DNA of 13,016 bases, taken from Bacillota bacterium. Its GTDB lineage: Bacteria > Bacillota > Clostridia > Peptostreptococcales > Anaerovoracaceae. The position numbers and the translations under genes are program-made. Each line of letters opens with the position of its first letter. The first letter of the stretch is position 1. The DNA lies in assembly GCA_017619905.1 (NCBI GenBank), contig JAFZRK010000025.1, forward strand, positions 1 through 13,016, given 5' to 3'. The notes beneath the pieces are model-generated. The model was not told where the DNA came from and made no database searches. It saw only the letters and a program-made list of their open reading frames with translations. This document shows, piece by piece, positions 5,347 to 12,287 of the stretch.

Positions 5347-5586
5347 CTAACGAGCGTCTTTGTCGTCGGGCTCTTCCGGAGGCATGCCGTCGACGGCCAT
5401 GTTGCGCCTGCGGATGGAGCGGCGCAGAAGGGCAAGGGCCACGATTATTACTACGATGGCGATGATAACGTACAGCGCGCCGGAACGGACCAGGAACACC
5501 GGCAGCGAAACAACGTCCGCGAACGCGGCCGAGGTCCCGAGCGCTATAAGCAGCAGAGCCGCCAAAAGAATGCGAAAACGTTTCAT
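5347..5586 (-). CDS. Small signal-peptide/single-helix membrane protein, copy 1 of a tandem pair
   Basis: This 79-residue paralogue of its downstream neighbour has the same layout: signal peptide 1-23 ending AFA before D24, a hydrophobic exported stub, a helix at about 37-54 rich in I, V and A, then RRSIRRRN and the tail PPEEPDDKDAR. Tandem duplication is the simplest origin. It has the best ribosome binding site of the group, AGGAGGT 6 bases before the ATG, with a small GCGG/CCGC hairpin just upstream of it. Only 37 bases separate it from the end of the MFS gene, so it could be co-transcribed with the cobalamin genes. An extended -10 inside the end of the MFS gene could also drive it. Function is unknown. 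Confidence 0.77.
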   Translation of the reverse strand: MKRFRILLAALLLIALGTSAAFADVVSLPVFLVRSGALYVIIAIVVIIVALALLRRSIRRRNMAVDGMPPEEPDDKDAR

Positions 5587-5623
5587 ACCGTTACCTCCTG
5601 AGCGGCAATACCGCAGGGACAGA

Positions 5624-6697
5624 TCACTTACGCAAAACTTTTTCCGAGTATATTATAGCACCAAGGCCCAGCAGGAAACAAACGATGATGAGAAGACTCT
5701 GTAAAGGTCCTGTGAGTTTTATCAGTCCGCCGAACAGTGTTCCGGGCCAGAGCGCGGACGCCGCAAGACCGAAAGCCAGTCCGGGGTACTGCGGAATGTG
5801 CCTGTACATCAGCCACAAAGTGACCGGCATGCTGAGGTTAATGAGCAGCTGACCGATAAGCGACAGAGGCATGCTCCATGCGAAGAACGCAGTAAGAACT
5901 GCCGCGACGGCAATGCTTGCGATCGCGGGCTTTACGACGCCGAACTTGTCGCAGATGAAGCCGCCGAGGGCCTTGCCCAGGAACACGAATAATGTAAGGA
6001 GAAGCGATGCCGCGGCGCCGGTCTTCCAGGTGAATTCCACTGCCGAGCCGCCTATCGCGCGTACCGCCACTGCGACAGTAAGGAAAGCAACCGGAAGCAG
6101 CGGATCAGTCTTTGCGGATCCTGCCGGAACCTGCCCTGCTGCCTGCCCTGAATCCATTGGATCATATGACGGATCGTCGTCGGGAGCCATGTGGAACACG
6201 GCTTTTCTGTATATACCGAAGCACGCTATGGCAGCGATGCCGAGCGCCAGGCAGACGTAATTGAGGATCTGCGAGTAGAGGACTCCGAGGGTGACGCCGA
6301 AAGCGCCGGGAGCCACGAAAATACCTAATGGCGCAGCTTTTCCGCCGCTGCGGTCCAGGGTAACGGAGCCGCCGGAGACGTGGAACAAGCTGTTGCCAAG
6401 GCCTATCAATACCGCCTTTACCATCAGTCCGAAGGGATACAGCGCCGCCGCGGCTACCACGAACATCGCCGCCGCCTGCAAGCTGCCGCAGAGCATGAGA
6501 TAGTCCGAACGGGTCCTTTCGCACCTGAAAAAGCGGTCCATGAACAGCCCCACCAGGCACTGCGTGGAGAAAGCCAGCGTATTATAAACGATCACCGCGC
6601 TGCTTGCGGCAAGAGTCTCCGTCCCGAAGGAAAACAGAGCTGCCACGCAGGCGGCGTCGACCAGAAAATGCGAGATCGCGTTGAATATCAGGATCAT
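5624..6697 (-). CDS. MFS transporter of the fosmidomycin-resistance type, coupled to cbiC
   Basis: This 357-residue, roughly ten- to twelve-helix transporter is short for the major facilitator superfamily (usually near 400). The first helix holds H10 and D14 (ISHFLVDAA), like the HxxxD of Fsr-type proteins. GLGNSLFHVSGGSVTL matches the G-x-x-x-FH-x-x-G signature of that group, with V where P is usual. FMDRFF and ICDKFG are the paired loop motifs between helices 2-3 and 8-9. A polar central loop near residues 170-200 separates the halves. Its ATG overlaps the cbiC TGA (ATGA, 6694-6697), so translation is probably coupled to cobalamin synthesis. Inference: it moves a corrinoid, a pathway intermediate, cobalt or a toxic by-product. 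Fsr-like proteins are commonly drug exporters, so an unrelated efflux role is the main alternative. No own promoter or strong ribosome binding site is visible. Confidence 0.82.
   Translation of the reverse strand: MILIFNAISHFLVDAACVAALFSFGTETLAASSAVIVYNTLAFSTQCLVGLFMDRFFRCERTRSDYLMLCGSLQAAAMFVVAAAALYPFGLMVKAVLIGLGNSLFHVSGGSVTLDRSGGKAAPLGIFVAPGAFGVTLGVLYSQILNYVCLALGIAAIACFGIYRKAVFHMAPDDDPSYDPMDSGQAAGQVPAGSAKTDPLLPVAFLTVAVAVRAIGGSAVEFTWKTGAAASLLLTLFVFLGKALGGFICDKFGVVKPAIASIAVAAVLTAFFAWSMPLSLIGQLLINLSMPVTLWLMYRHIPQYPGLAFGLAASALWPGTLFGGLIKLTGPLQSLLIIVCFLLGLGAIIYSEKVLRK
5652..5660 (-). promoter_or_regulatory. Possible internal promoter for the small membrane-protein genes
   Basis: The minus strand reads TGCTATAAT, a perfect extended -10, inside the last codons of the MFS gene, about 65 bases before the 79-residue gene. 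A weak -35 (TTGTTT) lies 18 bases upstream. It falls in coding sequence, so chance is possible. Confidence 0.35.
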
Positions 6698-7323
6698 CTT
6701 CCCAGCATGTACAGCAGAGCGTTGACTATGCAGGCCGCCACGTTGCTGCCGCCTTTGCGGCCGCGCGCCACTATGTACGGCACGGGCTCCCGCATTATCA
6801 TTTCTTTAGATTGTACCACATTTACGAAGCCCACGGGTACACCTATGACGAGTTTGGGGTCCAGACGGCCCTCCTCGATGAGCTCGCAGATTCGTACCAG
6901 AGCCGTGGGAGCGTTGCCTATTGCGAAGATGAGCGGCTTGCCCAGCGACGCGGCCTTGTCCATGGACGCCGCGGAACGCGTGGTGCCCTGCTCTTTCGCG
7001 GCTTTCGCCACGTCCTCGTCGGCTATGAAGCAGTAGACCTCGCCGCCGTATTTGGCAAGGTTCTTCTTGTTGATACCGGCCTTTGCCATCTGGGTGTCCG
7101 TGACTATGCATGCGCCGTTCTTAATGGCTTCGTGCGCCTTGGCGACCACATCCTCCGAGAAGCAGAGCGTGTCCGCGTACTCGAAGTCCGCGCTGGTGTG
7201 GATGACGCGCTTGATTATCGGCGCCAGCGCCGGGTCTATGGGGTGCGGCAGCTCGGATTCGATTATCTCGAAGCTGCGCTTTTCTATCTCCATCGGGAGG
7301 ACTCTTTCCAGTTCCGTGTTCAT
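6694..7323 (-). CDS. cbiC: Cobalt-precorrin-8 methylmutase (CbiC)
   Basis: CbiC moves the methyl group from C11 to C12 of cobalt-precorrin-8 to give cobyrinic acid, the last ring rearrangement of the anaerobic pathway, in the cytosol. The 209 residues match the usual length. Recognisable features are MEIEKRSFEII near the start, RVIHTSADFEYA with the catalytic histidine at 42, TDTQMAKAGIN in the substrate pocket, AIGNAPTAL, and VIGVPVGFVN followed by an ESKE-like QSKE. The start is the ATG at 7321-7323, with AAGGAG 5 bases upstream; the ATG at residue 11 has only a weak site. It lies 33 bases after cbiP and overlaps the MFS gene by 4 bases. Confidence 0.96.
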   Translation of the reverse strand: MNTELERVLPMEIEKRSFEIIESELPHPIDPALAPIIKRVIHTSADFEYADTLCFSEDVVAKAHEAIKNGACIVTDTQMAKAGINKKNLAKYGGEVYCFIADEDVAKAAKEQGTTRSAASMDKAASLGKPLIFAIGNAPTALVRICELIEEGRLDPKLVIGVPVGFVNVVQSKEMIMREPVPYIVARGRKGGSNVAACIVNALLYMLGR

Positions 7324-7356
7324 GATCTCTCCTTGTCTGCGGGTCTGCGCTGCGGA

Positions 7357-8844
7357 TCAGACGCCCGCCTCCAGTATCCTGTATATAAGGTCCATATCCA
7401 GGCTGTTTCTGATGCCGTCGGCCAGGATATCGAACTGCTTTTCCTTGTATGCCTTGTAGTCGAAGACCGCCAGATCCGAGGGGTCCAGCCCCTTCTTTTC
7501 GCAGAGCACTTCCAGCAGTGCTTTGCGGCACTCGGCGGAATCGAAGAAGCCGTGCAGGTAGCTGCCCATCACGTTGCCGCTCGCGCAGCCGTCCGCGTGA
7601 CCGTTGTCCAACTGGTCCAGCGGTCCTGCGCCGTCTAAAAGCTTCGTCTCGCCCATGTGTATCTCGTAGCCTTCAAGCTCCGCGCCGTCGAACGCCTTCC
7701 AGAAGCCGTCCGCCTTTACGCGTCCGCCCACTCTAGTGCGGTGCTTCTCCTCCGCGAAATCAGTCTCCGTGGGAAGAAGTCCCATTCCTGCTATGCTTCC
7801 GCCGCCTTCCACGCCGGAACTGTCGGTGATCCTGCGTCCAAGCATCTGGTAGCCACCGCAGATCCCGATGACCGGCGTGCCGTTGTCGTTGAGGTGCTTT
7901 ATCGCTGCCTCCAGACCGTTCTGGCGCAGCCATTTAAGGTCGGAGATGGTGTTCTTTGTGCCCGGGAGTATGACCAGATCCGGTCTTCCGAGCTCCCTTT
8001 CGGTACTTACATAGCGCACGCCCACTCCGTCCGTGGCTTCCAGCACGGTGAAATCCGTAAAGTTGGAAAGGCGCGGCAGGCGGATGACGGCAATGTCTAT
8101 CTTCGCAGTCTTGCTATTGACCAGGCGCTCGGATAGACTGTCCTCGTCCTCTATGTCCGCCTTAAGGAACGGCACGACGCCCGCGCAGGGCCGTTTTGTG
8201 AGTTCTTCCAGCTGCTTAAGACCGGGCTTAAGTATCTCCAGATCGCCGCGGAACTTGTTGATTATCGTGGCTTTTACGTAGTTCTTCTCTTCATCCGTGA
8301 GCAGTTCGATGGTGCCGTAGAGCTGCGCGAAAACGCCGCCGCGGTCGATGTCGCCCACCAGAAGCACCGGGGCCTTTGCCATCTTCGCCATGCCCATGTT
8401 TACGAAGTCGTCCGCCTTAAGGTTGATCTCCGCCGGGCTGCCCGCGCCCTCGATGACGATTATGTCGTTCTGCTCCGAGAGCGTGTCGAACGCTTTTTGG
8501 ATCGCCGGACGCAGGGTATGCTTCATCTTGTAGTATTCCTGCGCGTGGTAGTTGCCGATGACCTCGCCGTTGACGATGACCTGCGAGCCCATGTTGGTGA
8601 CGGGTTTCAGCAGGATGGGGTTCATCAGCACGGACGGTTCAACGCCAGCGGCCTCCGCCTGCACCACCTGGGCGCGGCCCATCTCCAGGCCTTCCTTGGT
8701 GATGAAGGAGTTGAGCGCCATGTTCTGGCTCTTGAACGGGGCCACCCGGTAGCCGTCCTGTCTGAACACGCGGCACAGACCCGCCGCCACGATGCTCTTG
8801 CCGGCGTTGGACATGGTGCCCTGGATCATAATTGCTTTAGCCAT
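7357..8844 (-). CDS. cbiP: Cobyric acid synthase, glutamine-dependent (CbiP/CobQ)
   Basis: CbiP amidates side chains b, d, e and g of adenosylcobyrinic acid a,c-diamide, using ATP and glutamine, to give adenosylcobyric acid. The 495 residues match the family. The N-terminal dethiobiotin-synthetase-like domain has its phosphate loop at GTMSNAGKS (9-17), then FKSQNMALNSF, IIVIEGAGSPAEINL, and GDIDRGGVFA. The C-terminal class I glutamine amidotransferase domain has the nucleophile C329 in GICGGYQMLG and catalytic H431 in GSYLHGFFD. The ATG is preceded by AAGGAG and overlaps the end of cobD by 8 bases, so the two are probably translated in series. cbiC follows after 33 bases. Confidence 0.97.
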   Translation of the reverse strand: MAKAIMIQGTMSNAGKSIVAAGLCRVFRQDGYRVAPFKSQNMALNSFITKEGLEMGRAQVVQAEAAGVEPSVLMNPILLKPVTNMGSQVIVNGEVIGNYHAQEYYKMKHTLRPAIQKAFDTLSEQNDIIVIEGAGSPAEINLKADDFVNMGMAKMAKAPVLLVGDIDRGGVFAQLYGTIELLTDEEKNYVKATIINKFRGDLEILKPGLKQLEELTKRPCAGVVPFLKADIEDEDSLSERLVNSKTAKIDIAVIRLPRLSNFTDFTVLEATDGVGVRYVSTERELGRPDLVILPGTKNTISDLKWLRQNGLEAAIKHLNDNGTPVIGICGGYQMLGRRITDSSGVEGGGSIAGMGLLPTETDFAEEKHRTRVGGRVKADGFWKAFDGAELEGYEIHMGETKLLDGAGPLDQLDNGHADGCASGNVMGSYLHGFFDSAECRKALLEVLCEKKGLDPSDLAVFDYKAYKEKQFDILADGIRNSLDMDLIYRILEAGV

Positions 8845-9934
8845 TTAGTATCTCCTTGAGCGCTTCGATCAGCGCTTTGTTCTCTTCTTCCGTGCGCACT
8901 CCTATGCGGATGTACGTGTCGTCCAGACCGGCGAAGCTGCGGCAGTCACGGACCTTGATTCCGCGCTCCGCAAGCAGTTCCCTGGCCCCCTTGCCGCCGT
9001 CTTTGCGAAGACTATCCGGCTCCTTTAAGAGCAGGAAGTTTGCCTCCGACGGGAAGACCTTGACGCCCAGATCCGCCAGGTTTTCCCTCAGAAAATCGCG
9101 CTGGACTCTGACGAATTCGCGTGCCTTTTGCAGGAAATCCCTCTCTTTACAGGCCGCAATTCCCGCCGCCTGGGCCGGCGCCGAGACGCTCCACGGACTC
9201 GCGAAGCTATACGCCTTGTCCAGCAGCTCCTCATCCGAGCAGAACATGAATCCAAGGCGCAATCCGGCCATGGAATAGGTCTTTGTAAAGGCATTAACTA
9301 TAACAAGTGTTCTGTAATCTTTTGTAAATTCAGCCGCGCTCTTCCCCTCTGTGAACTCCAGGAAGCACTCGTCCACGACGAGCAGCGTTCCTATGCGTTC
9401 GCAAAGCTCGGCTATGTCTGCCACCTGTTCTGCGCTAAGCATGCTTCCGTCCGGGTTGTTCGGACGGCAGATGAACAGCATCTGAGGGGCCGTCGCGGCC
9501 AGAGTCTGGGCGCAGTCCGGGGGAGCCCAGGTCAGTTTTTTCTTTATCTCTTCGGTCACCTGCTTCGAGGTCTTCCCGAGCACGTCGTAGTACTGCGCGG
9601 ACGCTCCGAAAAGCGACGCGCACCTCTCGTACTCGGAGAAACCGGGCCTGGGGACCAGCACCTTTTTCGGCTTAAGCACCGCGCACAGACGCAGCAGCAG
9701 ATCCGACGCTCCGTTGCCGCAGAGCATGTTCTCAGCAGGCACGCCGTACCTTTCGGACAGCGCCGCCGTCAGCTTTCTGCAGAACGGATCCGGGTAGGAA
9801 AGCTCCTCCGCGGCAGCCTTCTGAGCGGCTTCAAGCACCGGCTCCGGCATGCCCAGCGGGTTTAAGTTGACCGAGAAATCCACCGGCCTTTTGTCTTCGG
9901 CGTACACATCGCCGCCGTGTTCGTAATTACGCAT
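8837..9934 (-). CDS. cobD: L-threonine-O-3-phosphate decarboxylase (CobD, PLP enzyme)
   Basis: This is a fold-type I aminotransferase-like protein of 365 residues. Starting EHGGDVYAE and followed by DFSVNLNPLGMP, it matches CobD of the Salmonella naming (CobC in the aerobic naming), which makes (R)-1-amino-2-propanol phosphate for the nucleotide arm. PLP-site residues are N160 in RPNNPDG, D188 in VVDECF, K218 in NAFTKTYSMAG (the Schiff base lysine) and R226; R343 in YIRIGVR holds the substrate phosphate/carboxylate end. Its position between cbiB, which uses the product, and cbiP supports CobD over histidinol-phosphate aminotransferase, the close relative. The ATG at 9932-9934 has only a weak AAAGAAG before it. 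Confidence 0.94.
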   Translation of the reverse strand: MRNYEHGGDVYAEDKRPVDFSVNLNPLGMPEPVLEAAQKAAAEELSYPDPFCRKLTAALSERYGVPAENMLCGNGASDLLLRLCAVLKPKKVLVPRPGFSEYERCASLFGASAQYYDVLGKTSKQVTEEIKKKLTWAPPDCAQTLAATAPQMLFICRPNNPDGSMLSAEQVADIAELCERIGTLLVVDECFLEFTEGKSAAEFTKDYRTLVIVNAFTKTYSMAGLRLGFMFCSDEELLDKAYSFASPWSVSAPAQAAGIAACKERDFLQKAREFVRVQRDFLRENLADLGVKVFPSEANFLLLKEPDSLRKDGGKGARELLAERGIKVRDCRSFAGLDDTYIRIGVRTEEENKALIEALKEILNG

Positions 9935-9966
9935 CTTCTTTAATTGCGGGCGCGTCTTGGCACCTG

Positions 9967-10920
9967 CTAAACTATGTAGATCAGCATGCGGACTATCACC
10001 GCCGCCGCGAAAGCCAGGACCGAAGTCGCGGTCATCAGCCTCTGTGAGCGGTGGATGTCCTCTATATCGATGGGACGCAGATCGTCCCCTATGTACTCTT
10101 TCTTATGCACGACGCCGCCGTAAACGGCGTCACCCGCCAGCCTCACTCCAAGCGCTCCGGCCATTACGGATTCGGTCTGCGCGGAGTTGGGGCTCGCGTG
10201 CTTGTAGCGGTCGCGCTTCCATATGCGGTATCCGTCCGCCGCATTAAGACCTACCGCCGCCGAAGCCACCGTCATGAACAGCGCCGCCAGCCTTGCGGGT
10301 ATGAAGTTCGCCACGTCGTCCAGCCGCGCGGCCACGGTCCCGAAACGCTCGTAGCGCTCGTTGCGGTAGCCCAGCATGGAATCCATGGTGTTGATGGCCT
10401 TGTAGACGCAGCCGCCTATGGGTCCGAACAGCGCCATGTACAGAAGCGGAGCTATCTCGCCGTCCGAGGTGTTCTCGGCCACGGTCTCAACTGCCGCGCG
10501 TATCACGCCGTCCTCGTCCAGGACGTTGACGTCTCGTCCCACTATCATGGCCACGGCGTCCCTGCCGCTCTGCAGTCCGCCCTCTTTCAGCGCCTTGTAG
10601 ACGCTTTCGCTCTCAACTTTCAGCGATCTTGCCGCCAGACACTGCCAGCACAGTATGCCGCCCACGATCACGTAAACGACCGGGTGGATGAGCATGCAAA
10701 GATACAGCACCAGCCCCGCCGAGCCGATCGCGAACAGCAGCACGCAAAGGACCAGCACCGCTCCCGCCAGACGCTTGTTCTTCCAGCAGTAGCAGAGCTT
10801 TTCCAGCGCGCTTATAAGCTTGCCGTAGCCGATCACCAGATGCGGCCAGCCGTGGGGGTCGCCCAGCAGCGCGTCCAGGCCGAAGCCGATCGCCATGGCT
10901 ATGGTGTTATACAGAAGCAT
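9967..10920 (-). CDS. cbiB: Adenosylcobinamide-phosphate synthase (CbiB), membrane protein
   Basis: CbiB joins aminopropanol (phosphate) to adenosylcobyric acid in the cytoplasmic membrane. The family signatures are here: GFGLDALLGDPHGWPHLVIG near the start, ENTSDGEIAPLLYMALFG, KAINTMDSMLGYRNERY, and FGTVAARLDDVANFIPARL. Helices lie near the start, at about 50-90 and at the C-terminus. I choose the ATG at 10918-10920, giving 317 residues, the usual size. The frame is open 21 codons further, but that extension is a run of R, S, T and Q, has no counterpart in CbiB proteins and lies wholly inside cbiA. With this start cbiB overlaps the end of cbiA by 14 bases. Confidence 0.95.
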   Translation of the reverse strand: MLLYNTIAMAIGFGLDALLGDPHGWPHLVIGYGKLISALEKLCYCWKNKRLAGAVLVLCVLLFAIGSAGLVLYLCMLIHPVVYVIVGGILCWQCLAARSLKVESESVYKALKEGGLQSGRDAVAMIVGRDVNVLDEDGVIRAAVETVAENTSDGEIAPLLYMALFGPIGGCVYKAINTMDSMLGYRNERYERFGTVAARLDDVANFIPARLAALFMTVASAAVGLNAADGYRIWKRDRYKHASPNSAQTESVMAGALGVRLAGDAVYGGVVHKKEYIGDDLRPIDIEDIHRSQRLMTATSVLAFAAAVIVRMLIYIV

Positions 10921-12274
10921 GACCCGCCGCCTTTCCGTTGTTTGCCGCGTATCCGACTGCCTTTTCCGCGAAGTTCTTCGCAAACTCCGGGTTGGCCGGA
11001 AGATACAGATGCGGGAAGCCCGCGTACAGCGTTTCCGACGCGTGGACGCAGTCCCAGCCGCGCTTTCCGGTGGGCTTGGCAGCCTTGAAGCCGCTGCCCG
11101 GATCCTCGCTGTCGTAGTAGTGGAACTCGTGGGCCCTTATGCTGCCTCCGGCCCTGCAGAACATGTTGTCCGCCGCAGCCGTAAGCGTAACGTATCCGAA
11201 GCGCTGAAGCTTCTCCGTACGGTACGCCTTGCAGGGTATCGCGCCGGCCATCGGATAGCCGTCTATGCTCTCGTGAAGGTACATGAAGCCGCCGCACTCT
11301 GCGAAGGTCGGAAGCCCCGCAGCCACAGCGTTTTTAATGCTTTTCAGCATCGGCGCGTTCTCCGAAAGCTCCTTAAGATAGAGCTCCGGATATCCGCCCG
11401 GCAGATACAGCGCCTGCGCGCTTTCCGGAAGCGCCGCATCCTTCAGCGGACTGAACCAGACCGGCGTAAAGCCCGCCTCCTGAAGCGCCTCTATGTTTTC
11501 CTGATAGATGAAGCAGAACGCCTGATCCTTGGCGATCGCGATGGGGATACGCCGCGCAGACGCGGTGCCAGCCCCCTGCCCTTCGGCCTTTTCGATCTCC
11601 GGCGCCGTCCGCGCCAGCCCTATCAGACCATCGATATCTATGCACTCCTCGGCCTTGGCCGCAAGCACCGCTATCCTCGCCTGCAGATCCTCTATCTCCG
11701 CCGCGGTTATGAGCCCCAGATGCCTGGAACCTATCTCCGCCTCGGGGACCTTGGTCAGGTAGCCGTACGCCTTTACGCCGGCCTTCTCCGCGATGCCTTT
11801 CAGCCCTGCGTAGACCATCCCGGACACACCGTTGAAGATCACGCCTTTAATGCGGCTGTCCGGCCGGAAGTCCTTAAAGCCGCGTATCACAGCGCCCGCG
11901 GACGTATACATCCCGCGCGCGTTCACCACCAGCACCACAGGCGCGTCTACGGCCGACGCCACGTCGTAAGTGCTTGCGTCTCCGTCCTCGCCTATGCCGT
12001 CGTAGTAGCCCATCACGCCCTCGATCACGGACATCTCCGCCGCGTGCCTGGCGAACACCTTCCGCAGCATCTCCGGTCCGCAGAAGAACGGGTCCAGATT
12101 GCACGAAGGCACTCCTAGCACGGCCCTGTGGAACATGGGGTCTATGTAGTCCGGCCCGCATTTGAACGCGCTCATTCCGAGGCCGCGCCTCTTAAGCGCC
12201 GCCAGCAGCGCGATGCTTACCGTCGTCTTGCCGCATCCGGAATTGGTCCCGGCTATCAGCACTCTGCCCTGCAT
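10907..12274 (-). CDS. cbiA: Cobyrinic acid a,c-diamide synthase (CbiA)
   Basis: CbiA amidates the a and c carboxylates of cobyrinic acid with ATP and glutamine. The 455 residues have the expected two domains. The phosphate loop is GTNSGCGKTT (9-18), followed by FKCGPDYIDPMFH (38-49) and VIEGVMGYYDG (83-93), the family's substrate and metal residues. The C-terminal amidotransferase domain has LPGGYPELY, the nucleophile C327 in FAECGGFMYL, RAHEFHY (380-386) and the likely catalytic H422 in FPHLYL, where HLH is more usual. The ATG has AAGGAG 6 bases upstream. It lies 13 bases after the cbiET stop and overlaps cbiB by 14 bases. Confidence 0.97.
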   Translation of the reverse strand: MQGRVLIAGTNSGCGKTTVSIALLAALKRRGLGMSAFKCGPDYIDPMFHRAVLGVPSCNLDPFFCGPEMLRKVFARHAAEMSVIEGVMGYYDGIGEDGDASTYDVASAVDAPVVLVVNARGMYTSAGAVIRGFKDFRPDSRIKGVIFNGVSGMVYAGLKGIAEKAGVKAYGYLTKVPEAEIGSRHLGLITAAEIEDLQARIAVLAAKAEECIDIDGLIGLARTAPEIEKAEGQGAGTASARRIPIAIAKDQAFCFIYQENIEALQEAGFTPVWFSPLKDAALPESAQALYLPGGYPELYLKELSENAPMLKSIKNAVAAGLPTFAECGGFMYLHESIDGYPMAGAIPCKAYRTEKLQRFGYVTLTAAADNMFCRAGGSIRAHEFHYYDSEDPGSGFKAAKPTGKRGWDCVHASETLYAGFPHLYLPANPEFAKNFAEKAVGYAANNGKAAGHASV

Positions 12275-12287
12275 CCTGTACTCCTTA

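Noticed and set aside
5088..5586. Cobalt transport protein CbiN for the two small membrane proteins
   Set aside because: CbiN has two helices around a longer exported loop and sits with cbiM/cbiQ/cbiO. These proteins have a tiny exported part and a long charged tail, and no such partners are present.
10921..10983. Longer N-terminus for CbiB
   Set aside because: The extension is unlike any CbiB start, is rich in R, S, T and Q, and lies entirely within cbiA.
10895..12118. 407-codon plus-strand frame opposite cbiA
   Set aside because: It is antisense to an unmistakable cbiA, with arginine-heavy composition. The similar long plus-strand frames at 10051-11088, 3782-4639 and 6811-7638 were dismissed for the same reason.
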